Shown piece after piece: positions 16,838 through 26,654 of a DNA stretch of 64,000 nt (position 1 is the first letter of the stretch; every line of letters starts with the position of its first letter). The DNA lies in NCBI GenBank assembly GCA_016719135.1, contig JADKAV010000002.1:62001-126000 (forward strand), read 5' to 3'. The stretch is from Micrococcales bacterium. Lineage in GTDB: Bacteria > Actinomycetota > Actinomycetes > S36-B12 > UBA10799. The translations under genes were made by a program, and so were the position numbers. A model generated the notes under the pieces. The model was not told the DNA's origin. It did not search any database and was given only the letters and a program-made list of their open reading frames with translations.

Positions 16838-17058
16838 GCCACGACCTCGTCATTCGTAATGCCCAACTCGCGCTCACGCATGATCGTGTAGATACGAGCG
16901 ATGTCCTTCTTGACCGCCCGCAGGCGGCCGTGGTTCTCCAGCTGGCCGGTGGCGGACTGGAAGCGCAGGTTGAACAGCTCTTCCTTGCTCTCCTTCAGTT
17001 TCGCCACGAGCTCTTCGTTGCTCAGTAGCCGCAACTCTTCGGTCTTCGTAGCAGGCAT
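16834..17058 (-). CDS. rpmC: 50S ribosomal protein L29
   Basis: A 74-residue helical hairpin protein (LSNEELVAKLKESKEELFNL, then FQSATGQLENHGRLRAVKKD). L29 lies at the tunnel exit next to L23. Its start shares one base with the rplP stop. Confidence 0.97.
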   Translation of the reverse strand: MPATKTEELRLLSNEELVAKLKESKEELFNLRFQSATGQLENHGRLRAVKKDIARIYTIMRERELGITNDEVVA

Positions 17059-17477
17059 CAGTCCTCACTCACTTCGCGCCGCACGATCCGGCATTTCATC
17101 GGCAGCTTGTGGGCTGCGCGCTGCAGTGCCTCTTGCGCGGTCTGCTCGTTGGGGTAGGTCAGCTCGAACATGACCCGGCCCGGCTTGACGTTGGCGACCC
17201 ACCACTCGGGCGAGCCCTTGCCGGAACCCATGCGGGTCTCGGCCGGCTTCTTGGTCAGCGGACGGTCCGGGTAGATGTTGATCCAGACCTTGCCGCCACG
17301 CTTGATGTGACGGGTCATCGCGATACGCGCGGCCTCGATCTGACGGTTGGTCACGTAGGCCGGCTCCACGGCCTGCAGGCCCCAGTCGCCGAACGACACC
17401 TTGGTACCGCCCTTAGCCATACCGCTGCGCTTGGGGTGGTGCTGCTTGCGGTGCTTGACCCTTCGGGGCATCAACAT
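17058..17477 (-). CDS. rplP: 50S ribosomal protein L16
   Basis: A 139-residue L16 starting MLMPRRVKHRKQHHPKRSGM, with RPLTKKPAETRMGSGKGSPE, the A-site-proximal loop. The ATG lies two bases past the rpsC stop. The longer open frame upstream is rpsC read out of frame. Confidence 0.97.
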   Translation of the reverse strand: MLMPRRVKHRKQHHPKRSGMAKGGTKVSFGDWGLQAVEPAYVTNRQIEAARIAMTRHIKRGGKVWINIYPDRPLTKKPAETRMGSGKGSPEWWVANVKPGRVMFELTYPNEQTAQEALQRAAHKLPMKCRIVRREVSED

Positions 17478-17478
17478 G

Positions 17479-18333
17479 TCAGGCCTCCGTCGCCACCGGG
17501 GTCTCGGCAGGTGCCTCGACCGGTGCGGTCTGGGGTTGCTGTTCGGCGCCGCGGGCTCCGCGATCGCCCCTGTCGCCGCGGTCACCACGATCACCGCGGT
17601 CACGGCCTCCACGGCCATCCCGGCGGCCACGACCACCCGGTGAACCCGAGCGCTGTAGACGCGCCTGGCGCTGCTGCTCACGCTCAGTGCGGTCGGTCGA
17701 CACCTCGCCGTGGTAGATCCACACCTTCACGCCGATCCGGCCGAACGTCGTACGTGCCTCGTAGAAGCCGTAGTCGATGTCCGCGCGCAGCGTGTGCAGC
17801 GGGACCCGGCCCTCGCGGTAGAACTCGGTACGGCTCATCTCCGCGCCGCCGAGACGTCCACCGACCTGAACCCGGATACCGAGGGCACCGGCTCGCTGGG
17901 CGGACTGCATCCCCTTGCGCATGGCGCGGCGGAACGCCACCCGGGCGCCCAACTGCTCGGCGATGCCCTGTGCCACCAGTTGGGCGTCGACCTCGGGGTT
18001 CTTCACCTCGAGGATGTTCAACTGCACCTGCTTGCCGGTGAGCTTCTCGAGCTCCATGCGCAGCCGCTCGGCCTCGGCGCCCTTGCGGCCGATCACGATG
18101 CCCGGACGTGCGGTGTGGATGTAGATGATGACCCGGTCGCGGGTGCGCTCGATCTCCACCTTGGAGATCCCGGCACGCTCCATGCCCTGGGACAGCAGCC
18201 GGCGGATCTTGACGTCCTCGGCCACGTAGTCGGCATAGCGCTGCCCGGGTTTGGTGCTGTCGGTGAACCAGCGGGTCACGTATTCACTCGTGATCCCAAG
18301 CCGGAACCCGTGCGGGTGTATCTTCTGACCCAC
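17479..18333 (-). CDS. rpsC: 30S ribosomal protein S3 with Arg-Gly-Asp-rich tail
   Basis: A 284-residue S3 with a KH domain (GIVIGRKGAEAERLRMELEK) at the mRNA entrance. The start is a GTG giving MGQKIHPHGFRLGITSEYVT. After the conserved domain ends near residue 220 there is a tail of repeated GDR units (RGDRGDRGDRGDRGARG), then a Pro/Ala/Glu-rich end. Low-complexity S3 tails are known in actinobacteria, but the tandem GDR run is notable. In the given sequence the frame is open from rplV straight into this gene because of an indel in rplV; I do not regard that as a real fusion. Confidence 0.93.
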   Translation of the reverse strand: MGQKIHPHGFRLGITSEYVTRWFTDSTKPGQRYADYVAEDVKIRRLLSQGMERAGISKVEIERTRDRVIIYIHTARPGIVIGRKGAEAERLRMELEKLTGKQVQLNILEVKNPEVDAQLVAQGIAEQLGARVAFRRAMRKGMQSAQRAGALGIRVQVGGRLGGAEMSRTEFYREGRVPLHTLRADIDYGFYEARTTFGRIGVKVWIYHGEVSTDRTEREQQRQARLQRSGSPGGRGRRDGRGGRDRGDRGDRGDRGDRGARGAEQQPQTAPVEAPAETPVATEA

Positions 18334-18693
18334 GGCCCGGCCCTTCCTTCTTGCGGCGTCGCCTGCGCGACGCGACGACCACGGTGATGTGACTCGTGCG
18401 CTTGCGGATGCGGGCCGCCGATCCACGCGCCCGGGGCGGAAGCGCTTCATCGTCGGACCTTCGTCCACGTACACCTCAGACACGAACAAGTCGTTCGGGT
18501 CCATGCTGTGGTTGTTGGTGGCGTTGGCGATGGCGCTGTCGAGCACCTTGCCCACCGGTTCGCTTGCCGCCTGCGGAGCGAATCGGAGAACCGCCTGCGC
18601 CTGCTCGGTCGGCAGACCCCGGATGAGGTCCACCACCCGACGCGCCTTCATAGGCGTGACGCGCACATACCGCGCGCGGGCCCTGGCTTCCAT
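18284..18693 (-). CDS. rplV: 50S ribosomal protein L22 (frameshifted, 3' end uncertain)
   Basis: L22 starts MEARARARYVRVTPMKARRV and is canonical through DEGPTMKRFRP. It then shifts: the expected RARGSAARIRKRTSHITVVV is in the neighbouring frame. One C lost from the run near 18433 explains this. In the restored frame the protein continues ASRRRRRKKEG, but the first stop lies about 50 bases inside rpsC, further than usual. A second small error near the rpsC start is therefore possible. L22 lines the exit tunnel. Confidence 0.82.
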
Positions 18694-18740
18694 CGCTATC
18701 CCTGCCTTCTCGAAATCGTGTCTGGTGTCTTCGTGCGCCC

Positions 18741-19022
18741 TTAGCGGCGCTTGGCCTTGCGGTCGTCCTTGATGTGACCGCGGAAGGTCCGGGTCGGGGC
18801 GAACTCACCAAGTTTGTGGCCCACCATGTTCTCGGTGATGAACACCGGGATGTGCTTGCGGCCGTCGTGCACCGCGAGTGTGTGACCCAGCATGGCCGGG
18901 ACGATCATGGACCGGCGCGACCAGGTCTTGATGACCGCTTTGCTGCCCTTGTCGTTCTGCGCCTCGACCTTCTTCATGAGGTGCGTGTCGACGAAGGGAC
19001 CCTTCTTCAGACTGCGTGGCAT
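18741..19022 (-). CDS. rpsS: 30S ribosomal protein S19
   Basis: A 93-residue S19 (MPRSLKKGPFVDTHLMKKVE to GHIKDDRKAKRR). Normal length; it contacts the 16S rRNA head and tRNA. Because of a frameshift at the end of rplB, the rplB frame runs into rpsS in the given sequence. The true start is the ATG at MPRSLKK. Confidence 0.96.
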   Translation of the reverse strand: MPRSLKKGPFVDTHLMKKVEAQNDKGSKAVIKTWSRRSMIVPAMLGHTLAVHDGRKHIPVFITENMVGHKLGEFAPTRTFRGHIKDDRKAKRR

Positions 19023-19032
19023 CGTATTTCCC

Positions 19033-19869
19033 TCAGCGCTTCTTGCCGGTCTTGCGGCGGCGGACGATGAACTTGTCGCTCGGCTTCTGCGCTTGCGGGT
19101 ACGGCCCTCGGGCTTGCCGTTCGGGTTGACCGGGTGGCGACCACCGGAGGTCTTGCCCTCGCCACCACCGTGCGGGTGGTCGACCGGGTTCATGGCGACA
19201 CCGCGCACGGTCGGGCGCTTGCCCTTCCAGCGCATACGGCCGGCCTTGCCCCAGTTGATGTTGGACTGCTCGGCGTTGCCGACCTCGCCGATCGTCGCGC
19301 GGCAGCGCAGGTCGACGTTGCGGATCTCGCCGGAGGGCATCCGCAGCTGTGCGTAGGGCCCGTCCTTGGCGACCAGCTGCACGCTGGCTCCGGCAGAGCG
19401 GGCGATCTTGGCCCCGCCGCCGGGACGCATCTCCACCGCGTGCACGACGGTACCGGTGGGGATGTAGCGCAGCGGCAGGTTGTTGCCCGGCTTGATGTCC
19501 GCGCCTTGGCCGGTCTCGATGCGGTCACCCTGGCGCAGGTTTTGCGGTGCCAGGATGTAGCGCTTCTCGCCGTCCGCGTAGTGCAGCAGGGCGATGCGGC
19601 TGGTGCGGTTGGGGTCGTACTCGATGTGCGCGACCTTGGCCGGCACGCCGTCCTTGTCCGCACGGCGGAAGTCGATCAGCCGGTAGGCCCGCTTGTGGCC
19701 GCCACCCTGGTGACGGGTGGTGATCTTCCCGGAGTTGTTCCGGCCACCCTTCTGCGGCAGCGGACGCAACAGCGACTTCTCCGGCGTCGGACCGGGTCAC
19801 CTCGGCGAAGTCGGCCACACTGGACCCGCGTCGGGCCGGTGTTGTCGGTTTGTATTTGCGAATTCCCAT
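19033..19869 (-). CDS. rplB: 50S ribosomal protein L2 (two apparent frameshifts)
   Basis: L2, about 278 residues after correction, a peptidyl-transferase-centre protein. The N-terminus MGIRKYKPTTPARRGSSVAD and FAEVTRS are in one frame. From TPEKSLLRPLPQKGGRNNSG the protein is in a second frame (indel near 19787, probably one extra G). The C-terminus shifts again after GRTRKR near 19088 (one lost A), after which PSDKFIVRRRKTGKKR ends with the expected stop. The catalytically important VDHPHGGGEGKTSGG is intact. Two indels in one essential gene argue strongly for sequence error. Confidence 0.9.
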
Positions 19870-19883
19870 GTCTGTTCCCTGCC

Positions 19884-20183
19884 TCAGCTGACCGGTCCGC
19901 CGAAGATGTCGATGCGATCGCCCTGGGCAACCGTCACGACGGCACGCTTCGAGGCAGCGCGGTGGCCGAAGCCAGCCCGGGTGCGCACGCGCTTGCCCGC
20001 CCGGTTGAGGGTGTTCACACCGGTCACCTTCACGCCGAAGACCTTCTCGACGGCAATCTTGATCTCGGTCTTGTTCGCGTCCGGACGCACCAGGAAGGTG
20101 TACTTGTTCTCGTCGAGCAGGCCATAGGCCTTCTCCGAGATCACCGGTCCCAGCAGGACGTCGCGGTGGTCTGCGATCCTCAT
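19884..20183 (-). CDS. rplW: 50S ribosomal protein L23
   Basis: A 99-residue L23 (DHRDVLLGPVISEKAYGLLD), with the conserved NKTEIKIAVEKVFGVKVTGV. It sits at the tunnel exit and docks trigger factor and SRP. Complete. The upstream rplD ends within a few bases of its ATG. Confidence 0.97.
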   Translation of the reverse strand: MRIADHRDVLLGPVISEKAYGLLDENKYTFLVRPDANKTEIKIAVEKVFGVKVTGVNTLNRAGKRVRTRAGFGHRAASKRAVVTVAQGDRIDIFGGPVS

Positions 20184-20881
20184 GCGGACTCCTCTTCAGT
20201 GTCGGTCTGCTCGGCTGTCCGCGGCCCGGTCGCGGGGCCTCCGGGCGGGCTTGCCCGACTCGCGGTCCGACAGGAACTGCTCAGAGCAGCCTGCGTGAAC
20301 ACGACGTCGTCGTTGATCAGCACGTCGTACGTGTTGAGCTGATCCGGGGTCAGCAGGTGCACCTCGGGCGCATTGCGCAACGACAACCATGTGATGTCGT
20401 CGGAGCGCTGGGCCACCACCAGCACGGCCGCGGCATCAGTGATGCTCCGCAGAGCGCTCATTGCGGCTTTGGTGGAGACCGCCTCGACCAGACCGGTCAC
20501 CACGTGCACGCGGTCGGCGCGAGCGCGGTCGGACAAAGCACCCCGCAGAGCGGCCGCCTTCATCTTCTTGGGGGTCTTCTGCGCGTAGCTGCGCGGCGTC
20601 GGGCCATGGACCACACCACCGCCGGCGAACTGCGGAGCGCGTACCGAACCCTGACGGGCGCGGCCGGTGCCCTTCTGCCGGTACGGCTTGCGGCCACCAC
20701 CGGCGACCTCGGCGCGGGTCTTCGTCTTGTGTGTCCCCTGCCGGGCAGCAGCCAGTTGCGCCACAACCACCTGGTGGATCAGCGGCACGTTGGTCTGCAC
20801 GTTGAAGAGCTCGGCTGGCAACTCCACGCTGCCGGCGGCGTCACCGCCTGGGGTCTTGATGTCGATCGATGTCATGGTCAT
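20180..20881 (-). CDS. rplD: 50S ribosomal protein L4 (C-terminal frameshift)
   Basis: L4 is normal from PGGDAAGSVELPAELFNVQ through NTYDVLINDDVVFTQAAL. The expected final helix EQFLSDRESGKPARR then lies in another frame (one base lost near 20283). If that is the only error, the protein stops at 20196. The given frame instead ends TEEESA with an ATGA overlap onto rplW, a typical actinobacterial ending. A second compensating indel is therefore possible and the tail cannot be settled. L4 has a loop in the exit tunnel and represses the S10 operon in E. coli. Confidence 0.9.
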   Translation of the reverse strand: MTMTSIDIKTPGGDAAGSVELPAELFNVQTNVPLIHQVVVAQLAAARQGTHKTKTRAEVAGGGRKPYRQKGTGRARQGSVRAPQFAGGGVVHGPTPRSYAQKTPKKMKAAALRGALSDRARADRVHVVTGLVEAVSTKAAMSALRSITDAAAVLVVAQRSDDITWLSLRNAPEVHLLTPDQLNTYDVLINDDVVFTQAALSSSCRTASRASPPGGPATGPRTAEQTDTEEESA

Positions 20882-21525
20882 GCGCCCTTCGCGATGTCGC
20901 GGATAAGCACCAGCGCACCCTTTGGTCCGGGCACGGCGCCCTTGATCAGGATCAGGTTGCGCTCGGGGTCAACCGACTGCACCTTCAGCGCCTGGGTCGT
21001 CACGCGGTCGGAGCCCATACGTCCGGCCATGTTCAGACCCTTGAAAACCCGGCCCGGAGTGGCGCAGCCACCGATCGAACCCGGCGAGCGGTGCTTGCGG
21101 TGCACACCGTGGCTGGCGCGCAGGCCGTGGAAGCCGTGCCGTTTCATGACACCGGCGAAACCCTTGCCCTTGCTGGTGGCGGTCACATCGACCAGGTCGC
21201 CCGCGGCGAAGACATCTGCCTTGAGCTCCTGACCCAGCGTGTACTCCGACGCATCCTCAGTGCGCAGCTCGACCATGTCCCGGCGCGGGGTCACCCCGGC
21301 CTTGGCGAAGTGTCCGCCGTCGGGCTTGTTGACCTTGCGCGGGTCGATGGCGCCGAACGCCAACTGGACCGCGGAGTAGCCGTCGGTCTCCGGCGTGCGG
21401 ATCTGGCTCACCACACACGGGCCGGCCTCGACCACGGTCACCGGCACGATCCGGTTGTTCTCATCCCATACCTGGGTCATGCCGAGCTTGGTGCCCAGCA
21501 GCCCTTTGCGAGTTCTCGTCTTCAT
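20878..21525 (-). CDS. rplC: 50S ribosomal protein L3
   Basis: A 215-residue L3 with the family start GLLGTKLGMTQVWDENNRIV and the central loop HGVHRKHRSPGSIGGCATPG, which reaches the peptidyl transferase centre. Its stop overlaps the rplD start (ATGA). Confidence 0.97.
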   Translation of the reverse strand: MKTRTRKGLLGTKLGMTQVWDENNRIVPVTVVEAGPCVVSQIRTPETDGYSAVQLAFGAIDPRKVNKPDGGHFAKAGVTPRRDMVELRTEDASEYTLGQELKADVFAAGDLVDVTATSKGKGFAGVMKRHGFHGLRASHGVHRKHRSPGSIGGCATPGRVFKGLNMAGRMGSDRVTTQALKVQSVDPERNLILIKGAVPGPKGALVLIRDIAKGA

Positions 21526-21533
21526 GTGGTGTC

Positions 21534-21842
21534 CTACAGCTTGATCTCGATCTCGACACCGGCCGGCAGATCCAGCTTCATCAGCGAATCAACGGTCTTC
21601 GGGGTCGGATCGAGGATGTCGATCAGTCGTTTGTGGGTACGCATCTCGAAGTGCTCGCGACTGTCCTTGTACTTGTGCGGCGAGCGGATGACGCAGTACA
21701 CGTTCTTCTCCGTCGGCAGCGGCACAGGACCGGCGACCTTCGCGCCAGTGCGCGAAACGGTGTCCACGATCGTCTTCGCCCACTTGTCGATGACTTCGTG
21801 GTCATAGGCCTTGAGCCTGATGCGGATCTTCTGTCCCGCCAT
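21534..21842 (-). CDS. rpsJ: 30S ribosomal protein S10
   Basis: A 102-residue S10 (MAGQKIRIRLKAYDHEVIDK), first gene of the S10 operon. In other bacteria it also acts with NusB in antitermination. The 98 bases upstream include a strong hairpin after tuf. No separate promoter was identified. Confidence 0.97.
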   Translation of the reverse strand: MAGQKIRIRLKAYDHEVIDKWAKTIVDTVSRTGAKVAGPVPLPTEKNVYCVIRSPHKYKDSREHFEMRTHKRLIDILDPTPKTVDSLMKLDLPAGVEIEIKL

Positions 21843-21886
21843 GGCGTGTGTTTCCTCTTCTTCTCGCCGCTGTGGTCCTTGGTGGT

Positions 21887-21924
21887 GGTCGGGGGCAGCG
21901 GGGTGGTGCCCACTGCCCCCGACC
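21887..21924 (-). terminator. Strong hairpin between tuf and rpsJ
   Basis: A perfect 12-bp GC-rich stem (GGTCGGGGGCAG at 21887-21898 with its complement at 21913-21924) lies 16 bases beyond the tuf stop. No T-run follows on the minus strand, so it may be a T-less terminator or mRNA 3'-stabilising structure that partly separates the str and S10 operons. Confidence 0.55.
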
Positions 21925-21940
21925 GGGGGTGGTGCTGGTA

Positions 21941-23133
<1,193 letters not shown>

Positions 23134-23254
23134 TGCGGTCCTCCTTATGATTCTGGACTGACGGCCGCCCCTGGATGGGATTCGGCCTGACTGCCTAACT
23201 TCGGTTGTTTGTTGTGGGTGGGTGCCTCAAACCTCGAGACGTTGACGTTCGGGA

Positions 23255-25357
23255 CTATTCCCCGCGCGCCTTGGCAATGATCTCCTCGGCCACGTTGTTC
23301 GGAACCTGGGCATAGGAGTCGAACTGCATGCTGTAGCTCGCGCGCCCCTGCGTCTTGCTTCGCAGATCTCCGACGTAGCCGAACATCTCCGACAGGGGTA
23401 CGAGAGCTTTGACAACACGGGCGCCGCTGCGCTCCTCCATGGCCTGGATCTGGCCACGGCGGGAGTTCAGGTCGCCGATCACCTCACCCATGAAGTCGTC
23501 CGGGGTGGTGACCTCGACGGCCATCATCGGCTCCAACAACACGGGCTTGGCTTTGCGGGCGGCCTCTTTGAAGGCCATCGACCCGGCGATCTTGAACGCC
23601 AGCTCCGAGGAGTCGACGTCGTGGTAGGCACCGTCGAGCAGCGTCACCTTGAGGTCGACCATCGGATAGCCGGCGAGGATCCCGGTCGTCATGGCCTCCT
23701 TGCAGCCTGCGTCCACGCTGGGGATGTACTCCCGCGGGATGCGGCCACCAGTGACCTTGTTGACGAACTCGTAACCGTTCTCGGCGCGGTCCTCGGACTC
23801 CGAATCGGCGTTCGGCTCCAGGGCGATGATCACCCGGCCGAACTGTCCGGAACCACCGGTCTGCTTCTTGTGGGTGTACTCCTGCTTGGCCACCGGCAGG
23901 GTGACCGTCTCGCGGTAGGCCACCTGCGGCTTGCCGACGTTGGCCTCCACCCGGAACTCGCGGCGCATGCGGTCGACGAGCACCTCGAGGTGCAGCTCGC
24001 CCATGCCGGCGATGATCGTCTGGCCGGTCTCCTCGTCGGAATGGACCTGGAACGTCGGGTCCTCCTCGGCCAGTCGCTGGATGGCGGTGGCGAGTTTGTC
24101 CTGGTCGCCCTTGGTCTTCGGCTCGATGGCCACCTCGATCACCGGGGCGGGGAAAGTCATCGACTCCAGCACGATCGGGTTCGCCGGGTCGCACAGGGTC
24201 TCGCCGGTGGTGGTGTCCTTCAGACCCATCACCGCGACGATCTCGCCGGCACCCACCGACGCGATCTCCTCGCGCTTGTTGGCGTGCATCCGGTAGATCT
24301 TGCCGATGCGCTCCTTGCGGTCCTTCACGCTGTTCAGCACCTGGGTGCCGGCATTGAGCACACCGGAGTAGATCCGGATGTAGGTCAGCTTGCCCAGGTG
24401 CGGATCGCTGGCGATCTTGAACGCCAGCGCGGAGAAAGGCTCCTCGTCGTTGGGCTTGCGCTCCATGACCACGGACTCGTCGCCGGGCTTGTGCCCGGTG
24501 ATCGCCGCCACGTCCAGCGGAGTCGGCAGGTAGGCCACCACCGCGTCGAGCATGGGCTGCACGCCCTTGTTCTTGAACGCGGTACCGGTCAGCACCGGGG
24601 TGAGCTTGCCGTCGAGGGTCGCCCGCCGGATGCCGGCCTGCAGTTGCGCCTCGGAGGGCTCTTCGCCTTCGAGGTACATGTGCATGATGTCGTCGTCAGC
24701 CTCGGCCAGCGTCTCGATCAGCTTCTCGCGGTACTCAGCGGCTTTGTCGGTCAGGTCTGCGGGGATGTCCTCCAGGACGTAGTCCTCACCGATCTGGGTC
24801 TCGCCGCGCCACATCATGGCCTTCATCCGAATCAGGTCAACCAACCCGATGAAGTCCGCCTCGGCACCGATCGGCAACTGCAGCACCAACGGCGTGGCGC
24901 CCAGGCGCGAGACGATGGTGTCGACACAGAAGAAGAAGTCCGCACCGGTGCGGTCGAGCTTGTTCACGAAACAGATGCGCGGCACGGAGTACTTGTCGGC
25001 CTGGCGCCATACAGTCTCCGATTGCGGCTCCACGCCGGCCACACCGTCGAACACGGCGACCGCACCGTCGAGCACCCGCAGCGACCGCTCCACCTCGACG
25101 GTGAAGTCGACGTGCCCGGGGGTGTCGATGATGTTGATCTGGGTGCCCTTCCACTCACAGGTGGTGGCTGCCGAAGTGATCGTGATGCCGCGCTCTTGTT
25201 CCTGCTCCATCCAGTCCATCGTGGCTGCGCCGTCGTGGACCTCACCGATCTTGTAGTTGATACCGGTGTAAAAGAGGATGCGCTCAGTCGTGGTGGTCTT
25301 ACCGGCATCGATGTGGGCCATGATGCCGATATTGCGCACGTTGTTGAGGTCTGCCAT
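23255..25357 (-). CDS. fusA: Elongation factor G
   Basis: A 700-residue translocation GTPase. G motifs are AHIDAGKTT, DTPGHVDFTVEVERSLRVLD and NKLDRTGAD in the first 150 residues, followed by the domain IV region PREYIPSVDAGCKEAM. Complete and full length. The 121-base gap to tuf could hold an internal promoter, but none was clear. Confidence 0.97.
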   Translation of the reverse strand: MADLNNVRNIGIMAHIDAGKTTTTERILFYTGINYKIGEVHDGAATMDWMEQEQERGITITSAATTCEWKGTQINIIDTPGHVDFTVEVERSLRVLDGAVAVFDGVAGVEPQSETVWRQADKYSVPRICFVNKLDRTGADFFFCVDTIVSRLGATPLVLQLPIGAEADFIGLVDLIRMKAMMWRGETQIGEDYVLEDIPADLTDKAAEYREKLIETLAEADDDIMHMYLEGEEPSEAQLQAGIRRATLDGKLTPVLTGTAFKNKGVQPMLDAVVAYLPTPLDVAAITGHKPGDESVVMERKPNDEEPFSALAFKIASDPHLGKLTYIRIYSGVLNAGTQVLNSVKDRKERIGKIYRMHANKREEIASVGAGEIVAVMGLKDTTTGETLCDPANPIVLESMTFPAPVIEVAIEPKTKGDQDKLATAIQRLAEEDPTFQVHSDEETGQTIIAGMGELHLEVLVDRMRREFRVEANVGKPQVAYRETVTLPVAKQEYTHKKQTGGSGQFGRVIIALEPNADSESEDRAENGYEFVNKVTGGRIPREYIPSVDAGCKEAMTTGILAGYPMVDLKVTLLDGAYHDVDSSELAFKIAGSMAFKEAARKAKPVLLEPMMAVEVTTPDDFMGEVIGDLNSRRGQIQAMEERSGARVVKALVPLSEMFGYVGDLRSKTQGRASYSMQFDSYAQVPNNVAEEIIAKARGE

Positions 25358-25369
25358 GTCGTTACGCCC

Positions 25370-25840
25370 CTACCACCGGTAGTGCGCGAAGGCTTTGTTG
25401 GCTTCGGCCATCTTGTGGGTGTCCTCGCGCTTCTTCACGCTGGCGCCCAGGCCGTTGCTGGCGTCGAGAAGTTCGTTGGTAAGGCGTTCAGTCATGGTCT
25501 TCTCACGACGGGCGCGCGAGTAGGTGACCAGCCAGCGCAGGGCCAGGGTGTTCGCACGGCCCGAACGGACCTCGACCGGGACCTGATAGGTCGCTCCACC
25601 GACACGGCGGCTCTTGACCTCGAGGGTCGGACGGATGTTGTCCAGGGCACGCTTGAGCGTGACCAGCGGGTCCTGGTCGGACTTCTGGCGGCATCCCTCA
25701 AGAGCGCCGTAGACGATCGATTCGGCGGTGCTCTTCTTGCCGTCGAGCAGCACCTTGTTCACCAACTGGGTGACCAGCGGCGATTCGTACACCGGGTCAA
25801 CGACGACTGGGCGCTTGGCAGCGGGTCCCTTGCGAGGCAT
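25370..25840 (-). CDS. rpsG: 30S ribosomal protein S7
   Basis: A 156-residue S7 (MPRKGPAAKRPVVVDPVYES), with RVGGATYQVPVEVRSGRANT and the C-terminal KMAEANKAFAHYRW. S7 nucleates assembly of the 16S rRNA 3' domain. Its start shares one base with the rpsL stop. Confidence 0.97.
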   Translation of the reverse strand: MPRKGPAAKRPVVVDPVYESPLVTQLVNKVLLDGKKSTAESIVYGALEGCRQKSDQDPLVTLKRALDNIRPTLEVKSRRVGGATYQVPVEVRSGRANTLALRWLVTYSRARREKTMTERLTNELLDASNGLGASVKKREDTHKMAEANKAFAHYRW

Positions 25841-26214
25841 CAGCCCTTCTCCTTCTTCGCGCCGTAGCGGCTACGAGCCTGCTTGCGGTTCTTCACGCCC
25901 TGGGTGTCCAGCGCACCGCGCACGACCTTGTACCGCACACCGGGCAGGTCCTTCACACGACCGCCACGCACGAGCACGATCGAGTGCTCCTGCAGGTTGT
26001 GGCCGACGCCGGGGATGTACGCGGTGACCTCGATCTGACTGGTCAGGCGCACACGGGCAACCTTGCGCAGCGCAGAGTTCGGCTTCTTCGGGGTGGTCGT
26101 GTAGACACGGGTGCAGACCCCACGACGCTGCGGGCTTCCCTTGAGCGCAGGGGTCTTGTTCTTGGCGACCTTGTCCTGCCGGCCCTTGCGGACCAACTGC
26201 TGGATCGTGGGCAC
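25840..26214 (-). CDS. rpsL: 30S ribosomal protein S12
   Basis: A 124-residue S12 with a GTG start (MPTIQQLVRKGRQDKVAKNK), the decoding loop TTPKKPNSALRKVARVRL and GVRYKVVRGALDTQGVKNRK. The streptomycin-resistance position is wild-type Lys in KKPNS. First gene of the str operon. The frame is open upstream only into the leader; a GCGGAGA stretch precedes the GTG. Confidence 0.96.
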   Translation of the reverse strand: MPTIQQLVRKGRQDKVAKNKTPALKGSPQRRGVCTRVYTTTPKKPNSALRKVARVRLTSQIEVTAYIPGVGHNLQEHSIVLVRGGRVKDLPGVRYKVVRGALDTQGVKNRKQARSRYGAKKEKG

Positions 26215-26377
26215 TACGTCTCCGCTCTTTCGATCGGTGGTCAGTGGTGGTGCCGGGTGGCACCTGCGTTGCGACGTCCGGTTCCTCCGACCCACGCGGT
26301 CGGGCGTGTCGCGGATTTCTCCGCATGCAACGCGACCGGTTTGTAGGTCGGGGTCAGTTCCCAGCGCTCACAGCGCA

Positions 26378-26415
26378 AGCCAACCCCTGGGCTTTGAGGC
26401 CCCGGTAGGTTGGCT
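26378..26415 (-). promoter_or_regulatory. Leader stem-loop upstream of rpsL
   Basis: In the roughly 240-base leader between the proposed promoter and rpsL there is a perfect 8-bp stem (AGCCAACC with GGTTGGCT) enclosing a GC-rich loop. Its position in the 5' UTR of the str operon suggests a regulatory or stabilising RNA structure. There is no T-run, so it is not a classical terminator. The rest of the gap to 26654 shows nothing else I can support. Confidence 0.45.
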
Positions 26416-26461
26416 AGTAGGTCACTAACGGCGGCGTCCGGACGTCCCGGACACTCCTAAA

Positions 26462-26491
26462 AAGGTACCGCACGTCTCACGGCCGGGTCAA
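26462..26491 (-). promoter_or_regulatory. Predicted housekeeping promoter of the str operon
   Basis: On the minus strand TTGACC (26491-26486) and TACCTT (26467-26462) are separated by 18 bases, close to the consensus -35 and -10 boxes. They lie upstream of rpsL with no intervening gene on that strand. This is the best promoter match I see in the ribosomal region. The start site is inferred to be near 26455. Confidence 0.6.
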
Positions 26492-26654
26492 AGGGGGTTG
26501 CCGGTGAATCTGGCGTTTGGCCTGTGACCTTGCTTACCCTAGCGGCCTCCGAGGCACGGGTGGGGTGATTCGGCGCCCGTGCGCGGCGTTGCTGAGGGTC
26601 ATCTTCGGTCCGAGGCGTTCAGCGAGCGGCCCCGACACCCGTCAGACTTACCGC

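Noticed and set aside
23621..25867. Long plus-strand open frame opposite fusA and rpsG
   Set aside because: Antisense shadow; the fusA product is full length and conserved.
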